64,000 bases of DNA, taken from Tubulanus polymorphus. Lineage: Eukaryota > Nemertea > Palaeonemertea > Tubulaniformes > Tubulanidae. Numbering within the stretch: position 1 is the stretch's first letter; every line of letters starts with the position of its first letter. The translations under genes were made by a program, and so were the position numbers. Below, piece after piece: positions 1-11,893 of the stretch. Location of the stretch: NCBI RefSeq assembly GCF_964204645.1, contig NC_134032.1, positions 13,324,275-13,388,274 of the forward strand, read 5' to 3'. The notes beneath the pieces are model-generated. The model made no database searches, was not told the origin of the DNA, and worked only from the letters and a program-made list of their open reading frames with translations.

Positions 1-1
1 A

Positions 2-3000
2 GAACCGCCGGAAAGCGACAGAAATTTACCCGACTTGAAATATATGATCGATACATTGAACGAGGACGTGGAAGATTTAGCGGCCACAACGGCGCCACCT
101 TCGTTATTCACTCGCCCAGAGCACGTCGATTCGTATAAACAGATCGCCGATTTACGTTTGCAAATCGAAGAGGAGGAAATTCGTCGTTACGTCGAAGAAT
201 TCGAACAGCGAATCAAAGATGACGTTTTAATGATCGGCAGTATTTCACTGGACGAAATACAGGTAGAATCACCCCTCCTGCACCGCAGGACAATCTGCAG
301 CCTGGAATCATCCCTTCCCACGGGACAATCTGTAGCCTGGAATCACCCCTTCCCGTGGGACAATCTGTAGCCTGGAATCATCCCTTCCCGCGGGACAATC
401 TGTAGCCTGGAATCACCCCTTTCCAGGACAATCTGCAGCCTGGAATCACCCCTTCCCCGGACAATCTGCAACTTGGAATCACTCCATCTGTTCCTCAGTC
501 TACGGACTGATCACCCCCACATCCCCTTCAGACAGTCGGTAGCCTGAAATCCCCTGATATACTGGGTACCCAAGCCTAAAATCTACCTCTCCTTCAGACA
601 ATCTGCAACCTGGAATCACTACCCCCTCAGACAATCTACAGCCTACAATCCAGAAACACCTCTTTAGACAACCCTACTTTCCTGAAACCGTCACTTTAGA
701 AAATCTACTTTGCTAGGAACCACCCCTACTGACAATCTTCTGCTTAGAGTCATCACTTTAGACAGTGTTATCTACTGCCTGGTTGACGACTATGGAACTG
801 GGTGTTGAACCTGCAGGATTTGATTGTTGTTTTAGGATGAAGAGAAAAGACTTCGCAATGAACACGTTCTCTACCAGTCGCAGGAGGCGGAACGGGCGCG
901 AACGATCCAAGAGGAAATCGTCGTACGCGAAGAACTGGCGAAAAAACACATCGCTGAAATGTTGAAAGAGCATCGAAAACATTTACAAAACAGAGAGGTT
1001 TGTTAAAATCACGGACCGTTTACTACAGAAAGCAGGGTTCTACAGATCAGGGGAATCTGGGAATAGTTAGGGGATTTGAATTTTAGAATCTTGTTGTTTT
1101 TGCTGGTAATGGGCGGCGCAATGAACTGCTAGAAAACGAACAGCTCCTACTGAGGATATCTTATGTTTTAGTCAGGGAAATATCACAGGATTTTGGATTC
1201 CCTGAACTGTAAGAACCCCGGGAATGAATTCGTTCACAATGCTATGAAAAAGTTTTACTTGGTCTGCGAATGTTTGAGGTCGTAGTTATGTAAATCTGTG
1301 TTTTTTGTATTTCATTCAAAAGGTGTTGGCTCAGCAGAGAGAGAGAATTCTCAGAGATCGTTTGCACAAAGCCTTTCGACAATCCGAAAATCGTCTTGTG
1401 AACATTTTACAACGCAGAAAAGCTGAAATACAGGTATTTGTCGTACAGAATAGAAAACAAATTTTAATGGTCTTCGACTGATTTCATAGTTTGATATTTT
1501 GCGAAAAAGAGAAACGAATTATCAATTTTTTTCCATTTGTTGATTTGTGTCTCTGACGTGTAGGCGATGTATGGAGATTTACAAGTGGCTGATGGAGACT
1601 ATGGAGGGAGTAAGGGCAGACGTTGGAAAGTCGATTGGACAAAAACTCCGCAACCCGTTCAAGTAAAACTGAAATCTCTTCGCGGCGTCAAAGATAAACT
1701 TCCAGGTAACGTTGTGAAGCGGTTTATTTTGAAGTTTCAACATCTCTGCATTGAGACACTTCGAAAGATGCGTAGAAAATGATTGGGTTAAGCAATAGTT
1801 TGAAAAGCTAACTTACGAGCTAGGCAAGATTTTAAACTGAACTACATGTCCAGCCCTTGCAATTGGGTCCATAGTCATGGCTTAGACCACTTTCAGACTG
1901 CTTAAGACCATTTTAGCTCTATAGCCAACCTAACAAACTACTTTAGGCCGGACTTAAGATTTAAGACCACTTTTGGACTTGTAATGACTATAAGACCACC
2001 CACTGGGTTGAAACTGGTATATAAAACCGGCCCGAGTTAAGGTTGATTTTTTTGTGGTTTTAATTTTTCAGGTGGCCGCTACGTGATCGTAACATCTTTG
2101 TACGATCGTTTGGGCGGTCATGTGTTAAAATGGTCGAATTTAAAAGGACAAAAGTGGGGTGGCTCCACTTTACCGACGAATCATGACGGACATTTCTACA
2201 ATACAGAAATCCGGGTAAAATTCATCTCTAGTTTCCACAGGTGTCTGGCGCAAAAACCTTTTGCCTCAGTCCCTTATATGTTTATACAGACCTGGCTATA
2301 GCTACTATTTAAGATTTATTCATATTCTTTACATATATTTTACATTCATGTTCAAGAGCTCATACTCAAAAATATCTTAATAATCTAAAAATCAAAATGA
2401 TTTTTAGCTCATTTAAGTTTAATTATCGTTTTTGGAGTCAAATTACTCCCATTTTTGATGAAAACACTACAACCATAGATATCAGGTATTCTGGTCTTAT
2501 GTACCTGTAGATCAAATATTGAAAAACAAATAACAGTATCTTAGGTTCTAGATAATCAACTAATGATATTTTGTGTTTTTTTTAGATTGATCAGAGCACA
2601 TTCACTGTATTACCTTCCAAGCCTGCTATCCGCCCCAGTATGGTATTAATGTTTGAACTGTATCTATTGCGTGGAGCCGTCGTCCCAACTGACCACATCG
2701 TCGGCTGGGGCTGCTTCCCGATCTGTGACGCCAATTTCGAAGTCATTGAAGGAAAGTAAGTTAAAAACTTTGAAACCGACTCTGCTTTGATACAAACGGT
2801 AGCCCTAGTAGACCCATCATCCCGCGAAGGACTTTGAACCTGATGGTGTCATGAGATACTGCCACAGTACAAATCCCTACCCTAGTAGACACATGCTCCC
2901 TTAGCAGGAATTCTAAGCTGATGACATCATGAGACTCTGTCACAATACAAACCCTTACCCCAGTAGGCTCAACCTCCCTTAGCAGGGATTCTAACCTGAT

Positions 3001-6000
3001 GACATCATGAGACTCTGCCACATTTCAAACCCCTGTCCTAGTTGACACATCCTCCTGGGGTTTGAACCTGATGGCATCATGAGACTGCTGGAAAACATCA
3101 TGGGACTGCTATAGTACAAAACCCTGCCCTGGTGTAGATCCATTCTGTTTCAATGAGATTTCTACTTTCATTGATCAGGCAGTTTCTTTTCTTATTTCTT
3201 AATGATAACATCATACTCTGGGAAAATGCTTAGAATATTTCATGGATTTTGCTTTTCTTTCGAATTTTTTCGCAGATATAAAGTTCCGTTGCTGCGAGGT
3301 CCGATGGATTATAGAATCGACAAACATGAAATCGTCGAGCGACTGGTCTCTACGGATCTCGATCACTGGCTGTGTAACTTCTATTTCGAGATCGTTCGTT
3401 TACCCAGGTCAGTATCTCAAATATCTCGAAAAAAATATATCATCTCCTTATACAAATAACAAAAAGATATATTTTCGCGGGATTTTTTTTAGGTATCTCG
3501 GTGGACAGAAAGAGTTCGAGGTCGAGTTGCAGTTCAGTTCGGCCATGTTGAATTATCCCGATCGCGTGAAATATGCCGAGGATAACCGTGATGGGGAGGA
3601 TCCGGTCATCGGATCGGGACTGACAGCAATCATGGAGGACGATTCTCCGAGGTAGGTCTCGATACCGCTGATTAAGATTGAATTTTGAAATATCGTGTTT
3701 TTTAATTACGCGTAACATATTGTGAAAAAATAAAATCTAATTGATAGAGCCTAAATCAATGAATAGTGTGTAAACCCCTTTGTGCTTCTACACTGTAGTG
3801 CAGTGTATATAAATGGGTGATTGACTTTGCTAGTACACTGCATTGCGGTGTAGCAATTTAATGATTGTTTAGTTCTGTGAAAGATGGCAGCATTGTGTAA
3901 TAAGCTAATGATACACCGCACTGTGGTGTAGATGTACTTAAGCAGTTTGCCTTATATACAACGCACTGGGGTAGAATTTTCCAAAATTTTCAAATTACCC
4001 CCAGGGAGAAATTGTCCGCACTGAAAGGGTTTTAACGGATTTATTTTCTGCATTCAGGGAGAAATTGACGGCTGGTAGCAGCGGTGGTGGCTCGGAGAGC
4101 AGCCTGGACGAGCGACGCGCCCCGCCGCCGTACGACAGCCACGGAGAATTCGTCGATCGTAAACCGCCGATATCGAAGTCGACCGTCGCGGTTCACCGCG
4201 CCGCTGATAAAATCGACGCGCAGTCAATCAGCGACGAGAGCGTTGCGTGGGATCGACCGACCACCGGCGCAGTCACGACGATGTTCGGCTCGAGAGCGAT
4301 ACAAAAAAGAAAGATGGCCGATTCTGACTCGAGCGATAGCGAACAGGACGAGGAGATCTACGTGTTGGATAAGAATAAAGAAGAGTTCAAGTCAATTGCT
4401 GGGCATCCAGGACTGTTCTATAAGGTAAGAAAGTGAATATTTCATTGAACTTTCAATTTTGCTTGATTAGAGGAGTCATTGTTTTACCCATTGACTTCCA
4501 GTGTCAATTGCTTAACCACTGATGATAGGAGTCATTGTTAAACCCATTGACTACCAAAATCAATTGCTTAATCGACCAATCATAGGAGTAATAGTTCAAC
4601 CTATTGACTCGAGATTGAATTGTTATTGACTACTGGATTCAAATGTTTAATCTCTTAAAGACTGGTGTCGTTGTTCAGCCTCCCGTCTACAAGAGTACCG
4701 GTATTACTATAAGATTCATTTTGTTTTCATAGCGTCATTTGAATACGAACCCAGCCGACACGTACCACAAACAACTGTACTCTCTGTTACCGAAAACACC
4801 GCTGTTGACTAGAAAAAAACCTAAACGTCGATTGACGAGAATGGAGGAACTTGAACTGCATACATTCAGTGTTCAGTAAGCAAAAAAAAACAAAAGTTAC
4901 TTTTTTCTTTTCTTCTATACCTGGGGACACTGGTCCCACGGGGGCATGTCATGTTAGCTGGAGATTCAAAATCAAAGATAAAGGTATCGTACGTACCACC
5001 TTTCTTTTTCTTAAACGTGGTAAGCCTCTGTGACAGTTTTGGGCCAGGAAGTTGGACAAATTTGAAGCCCAATCTTCGTTTTAAAACCAAATGTACTCAG
5101 TAGTTTTATTCTTCTATTTGTTATCATTATTATTATTTCAGGCCACCGTTTTCCGACAAGGGCCATGTGAAATCCGCCGGTCGCGAGAAACTCGACTACG
5201 TCACGCGAATGTTTTTATCCGAACTCGGATTGTCGCAGTGGCGCAGCGCCGAATTCTGGACGATGATTTTCCTGTTTGTTTTCGTGTTTTTCTTGCGGAT
5301 TTTTGTACATTACATTCTTCAATGGGTTCTGCTGATGGCGATCGGTATTCCCGTCAACAAGTACGTTTCAATTTGACTCTACAGCCATAACGAGATCATC
5401 GATAATCTATTGAGCTTTCCAGTGCCAACCAATTTCTTACCCTAAAGTGCAGGAGAAGATTTGAAAATTCCACCCCAGTGTGTTGCATTCAATGTGCATA
5501 GTGCTAAAGTACATCTACACCCTGGTGCGGTGTATCTGTTATTTTACTGTATCTGTTACTGTTATTTCAAAATGTTTGAGAGGTTCTGGTATGGGAACCT
5601 CGCACTAATTTACAATACCGTAGGTAGAATGATGTTCAAGAGGGGAAAAGAAACCTTGAACTTGCTAAAAACGCCCTGAGTGGTGCTAAGTGGGTGGTTG
5701 AGGGGAACTAAAGTCTACTGTGCAACTGGATTTTGAGATATCAAATTTCTTTTTGATTTTCAGATTTGAATATGTCGGGTACACGGTCAACTTGAACTAT
5801 CAAAGCACATTGTTGAAAACAAAAGAAGAAATCGCCATCGTTATTCTTGGTTGCCTCGGCAACATCATCGTCTTCTGCTTGTTGATCTGCATCAGTTACG
5901 CGTGTCAGAAGATTTTGTCATCGTTTCCAGATCTCGGCTCGAAATTTATTCTCGTTTACGGAATTTCTACGTTCCTTGATGCTATACTGATTGCTGTTGT

Positions 6001-8298
6001 CGACTGCGCGCTTCTGGTAAGCACCTCGTACACATACAGAATCCAACTTTCCCCTCCTCTCCCAAAAATTCTCATCCTAAAAATGTTCTGCTATCCCTGA
6101 ACATGATCTACTATTCCTAATGATCTACTATCCCTAACATTACCTATTGTCCCAAAAAGGTCCTACTGTCCCTAATAATCACCTATTTTCCCAAGAAAGA
6201 CCCGCTGTCCCTAAAAATGACATACTGTTTTAAGTGCTCCGTTACCTTTACTGTTATTCTAACTTTGAATATTTATTTTTTCAGCGCTTTCAGAATCTCG
6301 GTGGCGATCAACCGATTGCTGATTGCGCGAAGTTATGGTGGCATTTCGTGCGTACTCAGGGTACAGGTCTCGGAGGTGTATTCATCACCGCGTTTCTGTA
6401 TCTGTTCTGCATGTTCTTCACCGCTTCCATCCTTTACATGTACTTCTTACGGTAAGCAAGACAGGGCGAGCGTGGAGTAGCGAGCTCATCTTCACAGGCT
6501 TACATTGTCTATCATAGAAACCTTTTTTCAAGTTTTCAATTCGAATATTTCATTGATTTTCCAGGCTGCACAATAACGGACGAATGCTCGATATTTTCTG
6601 GCGTCTCCATGGTGAGGAGTCGGCGTTCTTCTTGCCGTACGACCTTGAAATGTCGAACTACGAGTTGAGTTTCCTGTGTCGTAAAGCGGAACAATTCCGC
6701 GGTGAAGAGGGCGCCCGTCGTAAAGTGGCCATTTACGATTATATCTGGGAAGAAGATGAGGTAAGAGCATAACAATGTCTTGAAGCCTTGAACACATGTG
6801 AAGGGTGGATGATGAGTTTTTGAAAGTCCTCTACAAAATGTCCAATATCTGATATTTGTAGTTCACTTTCAATTATTATCTCAAGTAAAGCCCTGGTTCC
6901 AGTTGCACAGTCGTGACTTAAGTCAAAAAGTGGTCTTAAATCTTAAGACTGGTCTTAAGTTGTTAGATTGGCTATAGAACTGAGTTGGTCTTAAGTCTAA
7001 GCCATGACTATGCAACCGGCCCCTGAAGACAATGTGATGTGCGGATGGTCATTTTTCAAAAATGTGCTGATTAAATGTCTAAGTCTGGTGTTTGTAGTTC
7101 ATTTTCATTTATAAAATGCTCGAAAAAGTGAACTACTGAACACATGAACACATGTGAAATTGGAGTTTGCAAGATTGGCAATGATTTACCTGAAGCGGTG
7201 CAGGCTTCAGGCTGTAAATTGATACCTGGCTGCATGGGAAGGCCTATGTAAAATTCGATTTTTTTATTCATTGTTTACGAACAATTTTTTCAGATGATCG
7301 ATTCTGTTTGGGACAACGAAAGCGTGACGTCGTCTGAGCAACGCAACACGAAACAGGAAACAACAACTCACGTTTCAATTCACACGATTCACCTCGATGG
7401 CTTACGTGAACTGTATCGTCATTTCTTACGACTTCCAGATGGCGCCATTGTTGAGGTACAGTGAAAGGTTGATTTGATTGGAACACTAGAGGCACCTGGT
7501 GGATCCTCACTTACCACAGGTGGTATCCTCTTTAGCCACAGTAGTTGATGCCCTACTGTACGCTAGCAGCACCTGGTGGATCCTCACTTACCACAGGTGG
7601 AATTGTCTATTGCTGCAGTAATTGATGTCCCACTGCACACTAGCGCACCTAGCAGATCCTCACTTGCCACATGTGGAATCCTCTATTTGCACGCATGGTG
7701 AATCCTCACTTGCCACAGTAGTATTCTCATCTACAAAACAAAGCCTTTACTTTCCATGAACTTATTTTCTGTCATCAATTTCTATCGTCAAAATTGTCAC
7801 TTCTTTTCTCGTATTTCAGGTGTTCGGTGAAATGGCCATCCCCGGGTTGGGCAAAGACATCACTAGCGCTCTCACCGAAGGTGCTCAAATGATGGAGGAT
7901 TTGAAAAAAACGGAAATCAACACGAACAAGGTACGAATACTGAATATCTTGAATATATGATAGAATAAGCGAGAAATACAGTAAACTGTCTCTAATACTC
8001 GGGGTAAAGTTGAGAGGTTTCTACTGGTGTCTGGTCTAATACGGAGTGCCAAATACAGCAGTCCCTTATCCTGCCTCTTACTGAATTAATCAATTAACCA
8101 ATTGTAATCAGTCCTAATTAGCCCGAAAAACTGCTTTTCTAGGGTCGGCGTCCGATGACATCTTGGACGACGAGCGGACTTGAAGCGGATGGCACGTTCT
8201 TCATTTCGACAGGAGACATCATCGGCACTACGAAACCTCTCCCAACGACGACGACTAAATCTGACAACGACTCCGATTACAAGAAAAAAGAAAAATAA
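2..8298 (+). CDS. Coiled-coil, C2-like, multi-span membrane protein (3' part of gene, 16 exons)
   Basis: I do not recognise the family. Exons: 2-262, 836-997, 1323-1433, 1564-1705, 2072-2214, 2586-2755, 3276-3407, 3493-3651, 4058-4424, 4733-4875, 5142-5360, 5764-6016, 6285-6451, 6565-6760, 7294-7455, 7820-7930 and 8143-8298 (the first is open upstream). All have GT-AG borders and the phases join without a stop, giving about 1,017 residues ending at TAA 8296-8298. Visible order: a charged Glu/Arg-rich coiled coil (about residues 25-178); a globular region with Trp-rich strands and a GWGCFPICDANF motif (about 190-430) that resembles a C2-type beta sandwich by inference; a Ser/acidic low-complexity linker; then about four hydrophobic segments (near 635-670, 695-720, 730-754, 785-810); and a soluble tail ending in Lys/Glu. 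The architecture recalls ciliary membrane proteins with C2 and transmembrane parts, but that is only analogy. The start codon lies outside the window. Confidence 0.85.
301..475. repeat. 35-bp intronic tandem repeat
   Basis: Copies beginning CCTGGAATCA start at 301, 336, 371, 406 and 439, so the period is 35 bp with slight shrinkage at the end. Degenerate copies continue to about 760. The array lies wholly in the intron between exons 2-262 and 836-997 of the membrane-protein gene. Translations through it are not real coding sequence. Confidence 0.85.
1865..2036. mobile_element. Palindromic MITE, family A (degenerate copy)
   Basis: Family A elements are about 130-170 bp. They begin near GGCCGGTTGCATAGTC and end in its reverse complement, with internal words AAGTGGTCTTAAATCTTAAG and TTAGATTGGCTATAG. 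This copy is decayed and lies in an intron. Better copies occur at 6891, 9570, 23926, 28347 and 37333. Confidence 0.6.
2796..3130. repeat. ~75-bp intronic tandem repeat
   Basis: Four diverged copies of about 75 bp each contain CCTGATGACATCATGAGACT and a CCCTAGTAGACACAT-like block. The array fills most of the intron between exons 2586-2755 and 3276-3407. It creates a spurious minus-strand ORF at 2761-3021. Confidence 0.75.
3760..3985. repeat. Dispersed repeat with CACCGCAGTGTAG-type inverted words
   Basis: Words such as ACTGCATTGCGGTGTAG and CACCGCACTGTGGTGTAG recur in both orientations around TTGACTTTGCTAGTACA. A related copy is at 59505-59612 and a partial one at about 5470-5535. It looks like a short fold-back element within an intron. 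No coding capacity. Confidence 0.5.
4455..4665. repeat. ~70-bp intronic tandem repeat
   Basis: About three diverged copies carry AGGAGTCATTGTT, CCCATTGACT and CAATTGCTTAA in the same order, between exons 4058-4424 and 4733-4875. It is another simple expansion inside an intron of the membrane-protein gene. Confidence 0.6.
6891..7023. mobile_element. Palindromic MITE, family A
   Basis: An intronic copy about 133 bp long. It starts with CTGGTTCCAGTTGCACAGTC and ends with CATGACTATGCAACCGGCCC, which pairs with the start. The centre has the family words AAGTGGTCTTAAATCTTAAG and TTAGATTGGCTATAG. There is no ORF. Confidence 0.75.
7490..7735. repeat. ~72-bp tandem array of the CACCTGGTGGATCCTCACTT repeat (family D)
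   Basis: Three to four copies carry CACCTGGTGGATCCTCACTT, CCACAGGTGG, GATGCCCTACTG and CTAGCG. The same unit forms a second array at 21700-21965 and single or palindromic copies at 26345-26515, 30020, 31628 and 34005. It lies in the intron after exon 7294-7455. Confidence 0.75.
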
Positions 8299-8473
8299 CT
8301 TCATAAACAGGAACTCAAAATACCGTTAAGTTTGATTATTTATTAAACGAATTTTTTCGATTTTTCGTTCAACTGCTGTAAACTCTAGCTTGCTGCGTCG
8401 GGTACCAACGTTTTACAAACACTAACCTAGTTTCCTGATCCTCACCTTAAATGAAGACTTAAAAACTAAACTA

Positions 8474-8694
8474 AGGCCAAAAAAAATTGATACCTTGTTT
8501 CTCCGCTCTGCTGAGCTGTAAAGTTGACCCGGCGGCCGCCTATCTTCCCTATACATTACTTTTTTTTAAATCGTGATCAATTTTACCATAAAAGACCCGG
8601 CCGCTAATGAAATAAACTGTTTACAAATTTTATCATATTTTACAAAAATGACCCGGCCGCTGCGGAGAAACAAGGTATCATTCTTGTTTAGCCT
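8474..8694. mobile_element. Harbinger-like MITE, family B, with TAA target duplication
   Basis: The terminal inverted repeats are GGCCAAAA...GATACCTTGTTTCTCCGC on the left and its complement ending TTTAGCC on the right, flanked on both sides by TAA. GACCCGGCGGCCGC/GACCCGGCCGC repeats lie inside. A second copy at 24727-24940 is flanked by TTA. Three-base TWA duplications are the known mark of PIF/Harbinger elements, and the element encodes nothing, so a non-autonomous derivative is inferred. Confidence 0.75.
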
Positions 8695-9569
8695 AAGGTG
8701 AAATATTTATGGTTCCGACACTAGCATGGTCGAGTTTACTGTATGAATGTACTGAATGAATGTATAGCTTCTAATACTTTGAACGATGCTATCCAATGAA
8801 AAATCCATCGAAATATCATAGTATATAAGTATTATTATAATCATTAGTATTAGTATTAAACTGCTGAATCATATCGTATTTTGTCAAAACGAAAATTGTT
8901 TTTGTGATAAAAATTAACTGCTGATGAACTGTTAAGAGAATGAAAGTTCAAATCATTCTCGTTATTTCAACGGTATTCCGTCCAATGATTTTATGCATGT
9001 ATTTATTTATTGATTCGTTATATTTTAAGTAGGGACTGCAATATAGCGCGTGCAATTCACGATTCAGTATTGATATATATACTTCGATCTCATGTTTGAG
9101 AAATATTCATGCTTTAATTTGTGATACATTTTTCGACCTATCAATCACTTTATATAATAATGTATCGTACACGTGTACTAACTTTACTTTAGATGAATTG
9201 AATGAGGTATTAATAATCGCTATTTTACGAAAAAATTATTTTGAAATTATTATCATTCTCGAATACTGGTAATTCGTCATATGATTCTATGTTTATTGAT
9301 TGTTATTTGTGGTGAACTGCTGGTCAGTTTCGAAATAAATTCTTGCACGCTATAACGTGCTTAGTAGACATTAGTAAAATGCTGACGTTCACTATTTCTA
9401 TTTTGAAAATATTGTTAGTTCATGATTATTCAACCAGGGGCGGATACAGGGGTGAGTTCCGTTGGTTCGAACCCATACCTTTTATCGTCAAGTGTCCTTT
9501 TCAAAAAGCTTCCTTCTTTTGCGGTGGTGCTATTTGATTCTACACAGTATAGTAACAATGTATTTCACG

Positions 9570-9708
9570 GGCCGGTTTCATAGTCGAGACTTAAGTCCAA
9601 AAGTGGTCTTAAATCTTAAGACTGGTCTTAAGCTGTTAGATTAGCTATATATGTAAAAGAGTCTTAGACTAGTCTTAAGTCTAAGTCATGACTATGGAAC
9701 CGGCCCCC
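9570..9708. mobile_element. Palindromic MITE, family A (well preserved)
   Basis: This copy begins GGGCCGGTTTCATAGTCGAG and ends CATGACTATGGAACCGGCCCC. The two ends are near-perfect inverted repeats and the whole element is largely self-complementary through its AAGACTGGTCTTAAG core. No ORF. Confidence 0.85.
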
Positions 9709-10085
9709 TGTAGCCCGAAAATGTCTTAAATGTCACCTAAAAGTGACACCTGTAAGTGTTACATAAAGGACATATCAGAGTCTTGGGTAACTGATATCCT
9801 GTTAATTGCTTATTGTTCTCAAGTGGCTACCCGGTGAAAGTAGACATTTTAACTCGTAAGTGGGTTGAAACGGTTTTTAGATTCAGGGCTTTCGATCAGT
9901 TTATCTGCGTGTCCAGTTGCCGTGTATCGCGTTGGAAAAGGAATAGCTCTAACTAATCTGACTGCATGCATGTTGATTCAAGGTAAATTCATAGTATTGA
10001 TTAAGCTGGTTACGGTCCATCGACGCTTCCTGTGTACACTTCTCTAACGATGGACAACGGCCATCATGTCGGGGAATCCCCGCAG

Positions 10086-11782
10086 CTAGAACCACATCGT
10101 ACCGTAAGTAGGAGACGTCCATCGCTGGTATCCGCTATTCATTTTACATATACCCTCGGGTCTCCACCAGTGATCATAATTGGACACGTATCGTCTTTTA
10201 TCGGCGTCATCGGCGTGGCTCAGCATGCATAAACGACACCAGTAATATAAACGACGGCCAGTGAGCATTTTACCCGTTCCTTTCCATCGGAAATATGAAT
10301 TGTATAAATGATCGTTTTTGTCTAATCTGTGCAGATATTCGGCAAGTTGTTTCGGAGACTCGAAATCGTCAACGTGTATGAACGAATGTGGAGGAGCAAC
10401 GCGTTCATAATCATCTTTATGAGCGCCGTAAACTATTGGTACAACATCCCGACTGAAAGATAGAATTAGAACGGGTTTAGAACAAATCTCTTAAACGGTT
10501 CCTGAAAGGAAACAGAAACTATAAGCAGAATTGATGTTTCACTCCCCTCAATCTCTTATTCGAGAAAGTGTCATTAGCAGGTTTCGGTACCTCAGCCTCA
10601 AATTTATATTTGAACCCATACCGTGGCTTTTACCACTCGACTACCGAGAAAGATGACTCAAGATGATACTTACGATAAACCGTTCAAAAAGAACTTTTCC
10701 GTGATGTACTCCCTACAGTTAGAGTTCTCGAAAGCCAGGTAGAATTTGTAACTCGAGTCCAACAGATGAAAACATTTTCTGCCCAGGCGTCTAGGACATT
10801 TCCGCGTACCGCATCTGCCGTATATATCCACACTGATGTATTTGGACAGTTCTTCAGCTAGTTTCATTCGCTCATTTTTGTCGTAACAGTTCGAAACGAA
10901 CCAGGCGACTTTCTTCGTTTTACCTGCGGCGTAGTTCCTTTTGAGAACTTTAAAACGAACTGATTCGTTGTAACGTACAAAAAGCCCGTGCGGAACGGGA
11001 ATGGTCGAGTCGCGTCGGTAAGTAACCGTCCAGTTTATACTCGATTGATAACCGGTTCCGTAGTGTAAAGGAGTGTTTAGTGGGGATTCTTTGTTTAACA
11101 TCACTTGTATTTGATGTTTAGGTCTGGGGCCCGATGGTTCCACGGACCCGATCGCGGAGCGTTCAATCACTATGACGTCAGCTGTTCCGATTTTAGAGCG
11201 GTCTTCGGTAATCTCGCAAGTATTTATTGGACAGCGCAGAAACGGGTTTAGATTGCGTCTAGGGAGTAATGCTGTTTTAAATCCACCCCACAATAAAAAC
11301 AATTTGAATTTCCCCAGTTTAGATAGTTTGACGGCCTGTTCGGGAACATGTTGCAGTTGGGCGGTCAGTCTTATATCGTGATCCATCTCTGGCCATATCG
11401 CGGACGGGTCTGATAGAGGTACAAGTCTAAGGGCTTTTACGAAGTTTAAAGCGCGCCTACGAAGATGATCACTAGTATTGCTGCGTTTTTCGGACACTAA
11501 TTCACTGTCATTCCGACGGTTGCCTGAATCACCAACAGCTCCGCAGACGATATCAGTACGATTCGAAGACCTAACACGCGTTCCCTCAAAAATGATCATC
11601 ATATCGGAAAATACTGCTCTTGCTTTTTGGATTCTGATACTGTTTAACGCGCAGACGATCGCGCCGATGACGACAACGACCAGAAAGTACACACGTAATC
11701 GTTTCATCGACGAGGCCCGTGATACTTGCTTTAGATATGACGATGATTTCCATAAATCTTCGAATATCATGTTAACTAACAT
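10086..11782 (-). CDS. Alpha-1,3-fucosyltransferase (GT10), tandem copy 1
   Basis: Exons: 11782-10674 and 10452-10086, joined by GTAAGT and a TTTCAG acceptor. The frame is continuous and gives 491 aa from ATG 11782; the equally conserved ATG at 11770 would give 487. The product should be a type II Golgi enzyme that moves fucose from GDP-fucose to GlcNAc on glycoproteins or glycolipids. Visible features: a short cytosolic tail, one membrane anchor (YFLVVVVIGAIVCALNSI), a stem with N-glycosylation sequons, the GT10 N-domain (LFLLWGG... CPINTC), the hinge block NWTVTYRRDSTIPVPHG, and the donor-site block FYLAFENSNCREYITEKFF continuing across the intron into SRDVVPIVYG, APPHSFIHVDDF and YNSYFRWKG. 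The C-terminal Cys-rich CRLCML segment fits the family. The 5' splice acceptor kept in copies 2 and 3 is mutated here (11884-11885). Confidence 0.9.
10555..10655 (-). repeat. tRNA-derived SINE remnant in the copy-1 intron
   Basis: Read on the minus strand, it shows a tRNA-like start CTCGGTAGTCGAGTGGTAAA with an A-box-like word and then GGGTTCAAAT, a B-box-like word. A homologous remnant occupies the same intron in copy 2 (13490-13625). Pol III activity is not claimed. Confidence 0.5.
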
Positions 11783-11893
11783 AGAAAGAGTTACCCGTTT
11801 TGCACAACGATAAGTTAGTCTAGTCGGATTGGGTGACGAACCCCTCCGAATGACACGAAGAAGTTTATGGAGCACTTCGTTAGCGGAAATCAC

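Larger units (their letters stand above)
8299..10085. other. 3' UTR and intergenic stretch
   Basis: No gene is seen between the stop of the membrane-protein gene and the stop of the first fucosyltransferase. AATAAA-type words at 8612 and about 9331 are candidate polyadenylation signals for the upstream gene. The stretch holds two MITEs (8474-8694 and 9570-9708) and AT-rich DNA. Confidence 0.6.

Noticed and set aside
11783-11893. N-terminal extension of fucosyltransferase copy 1 from 11893 (and of copy 2 from 14840)
   Set aside because: These begin with GTG and TTG, not ATG, and are not conserved with copy 3. The ATGs at 11782/11770 and 14753/14741 fit the family.
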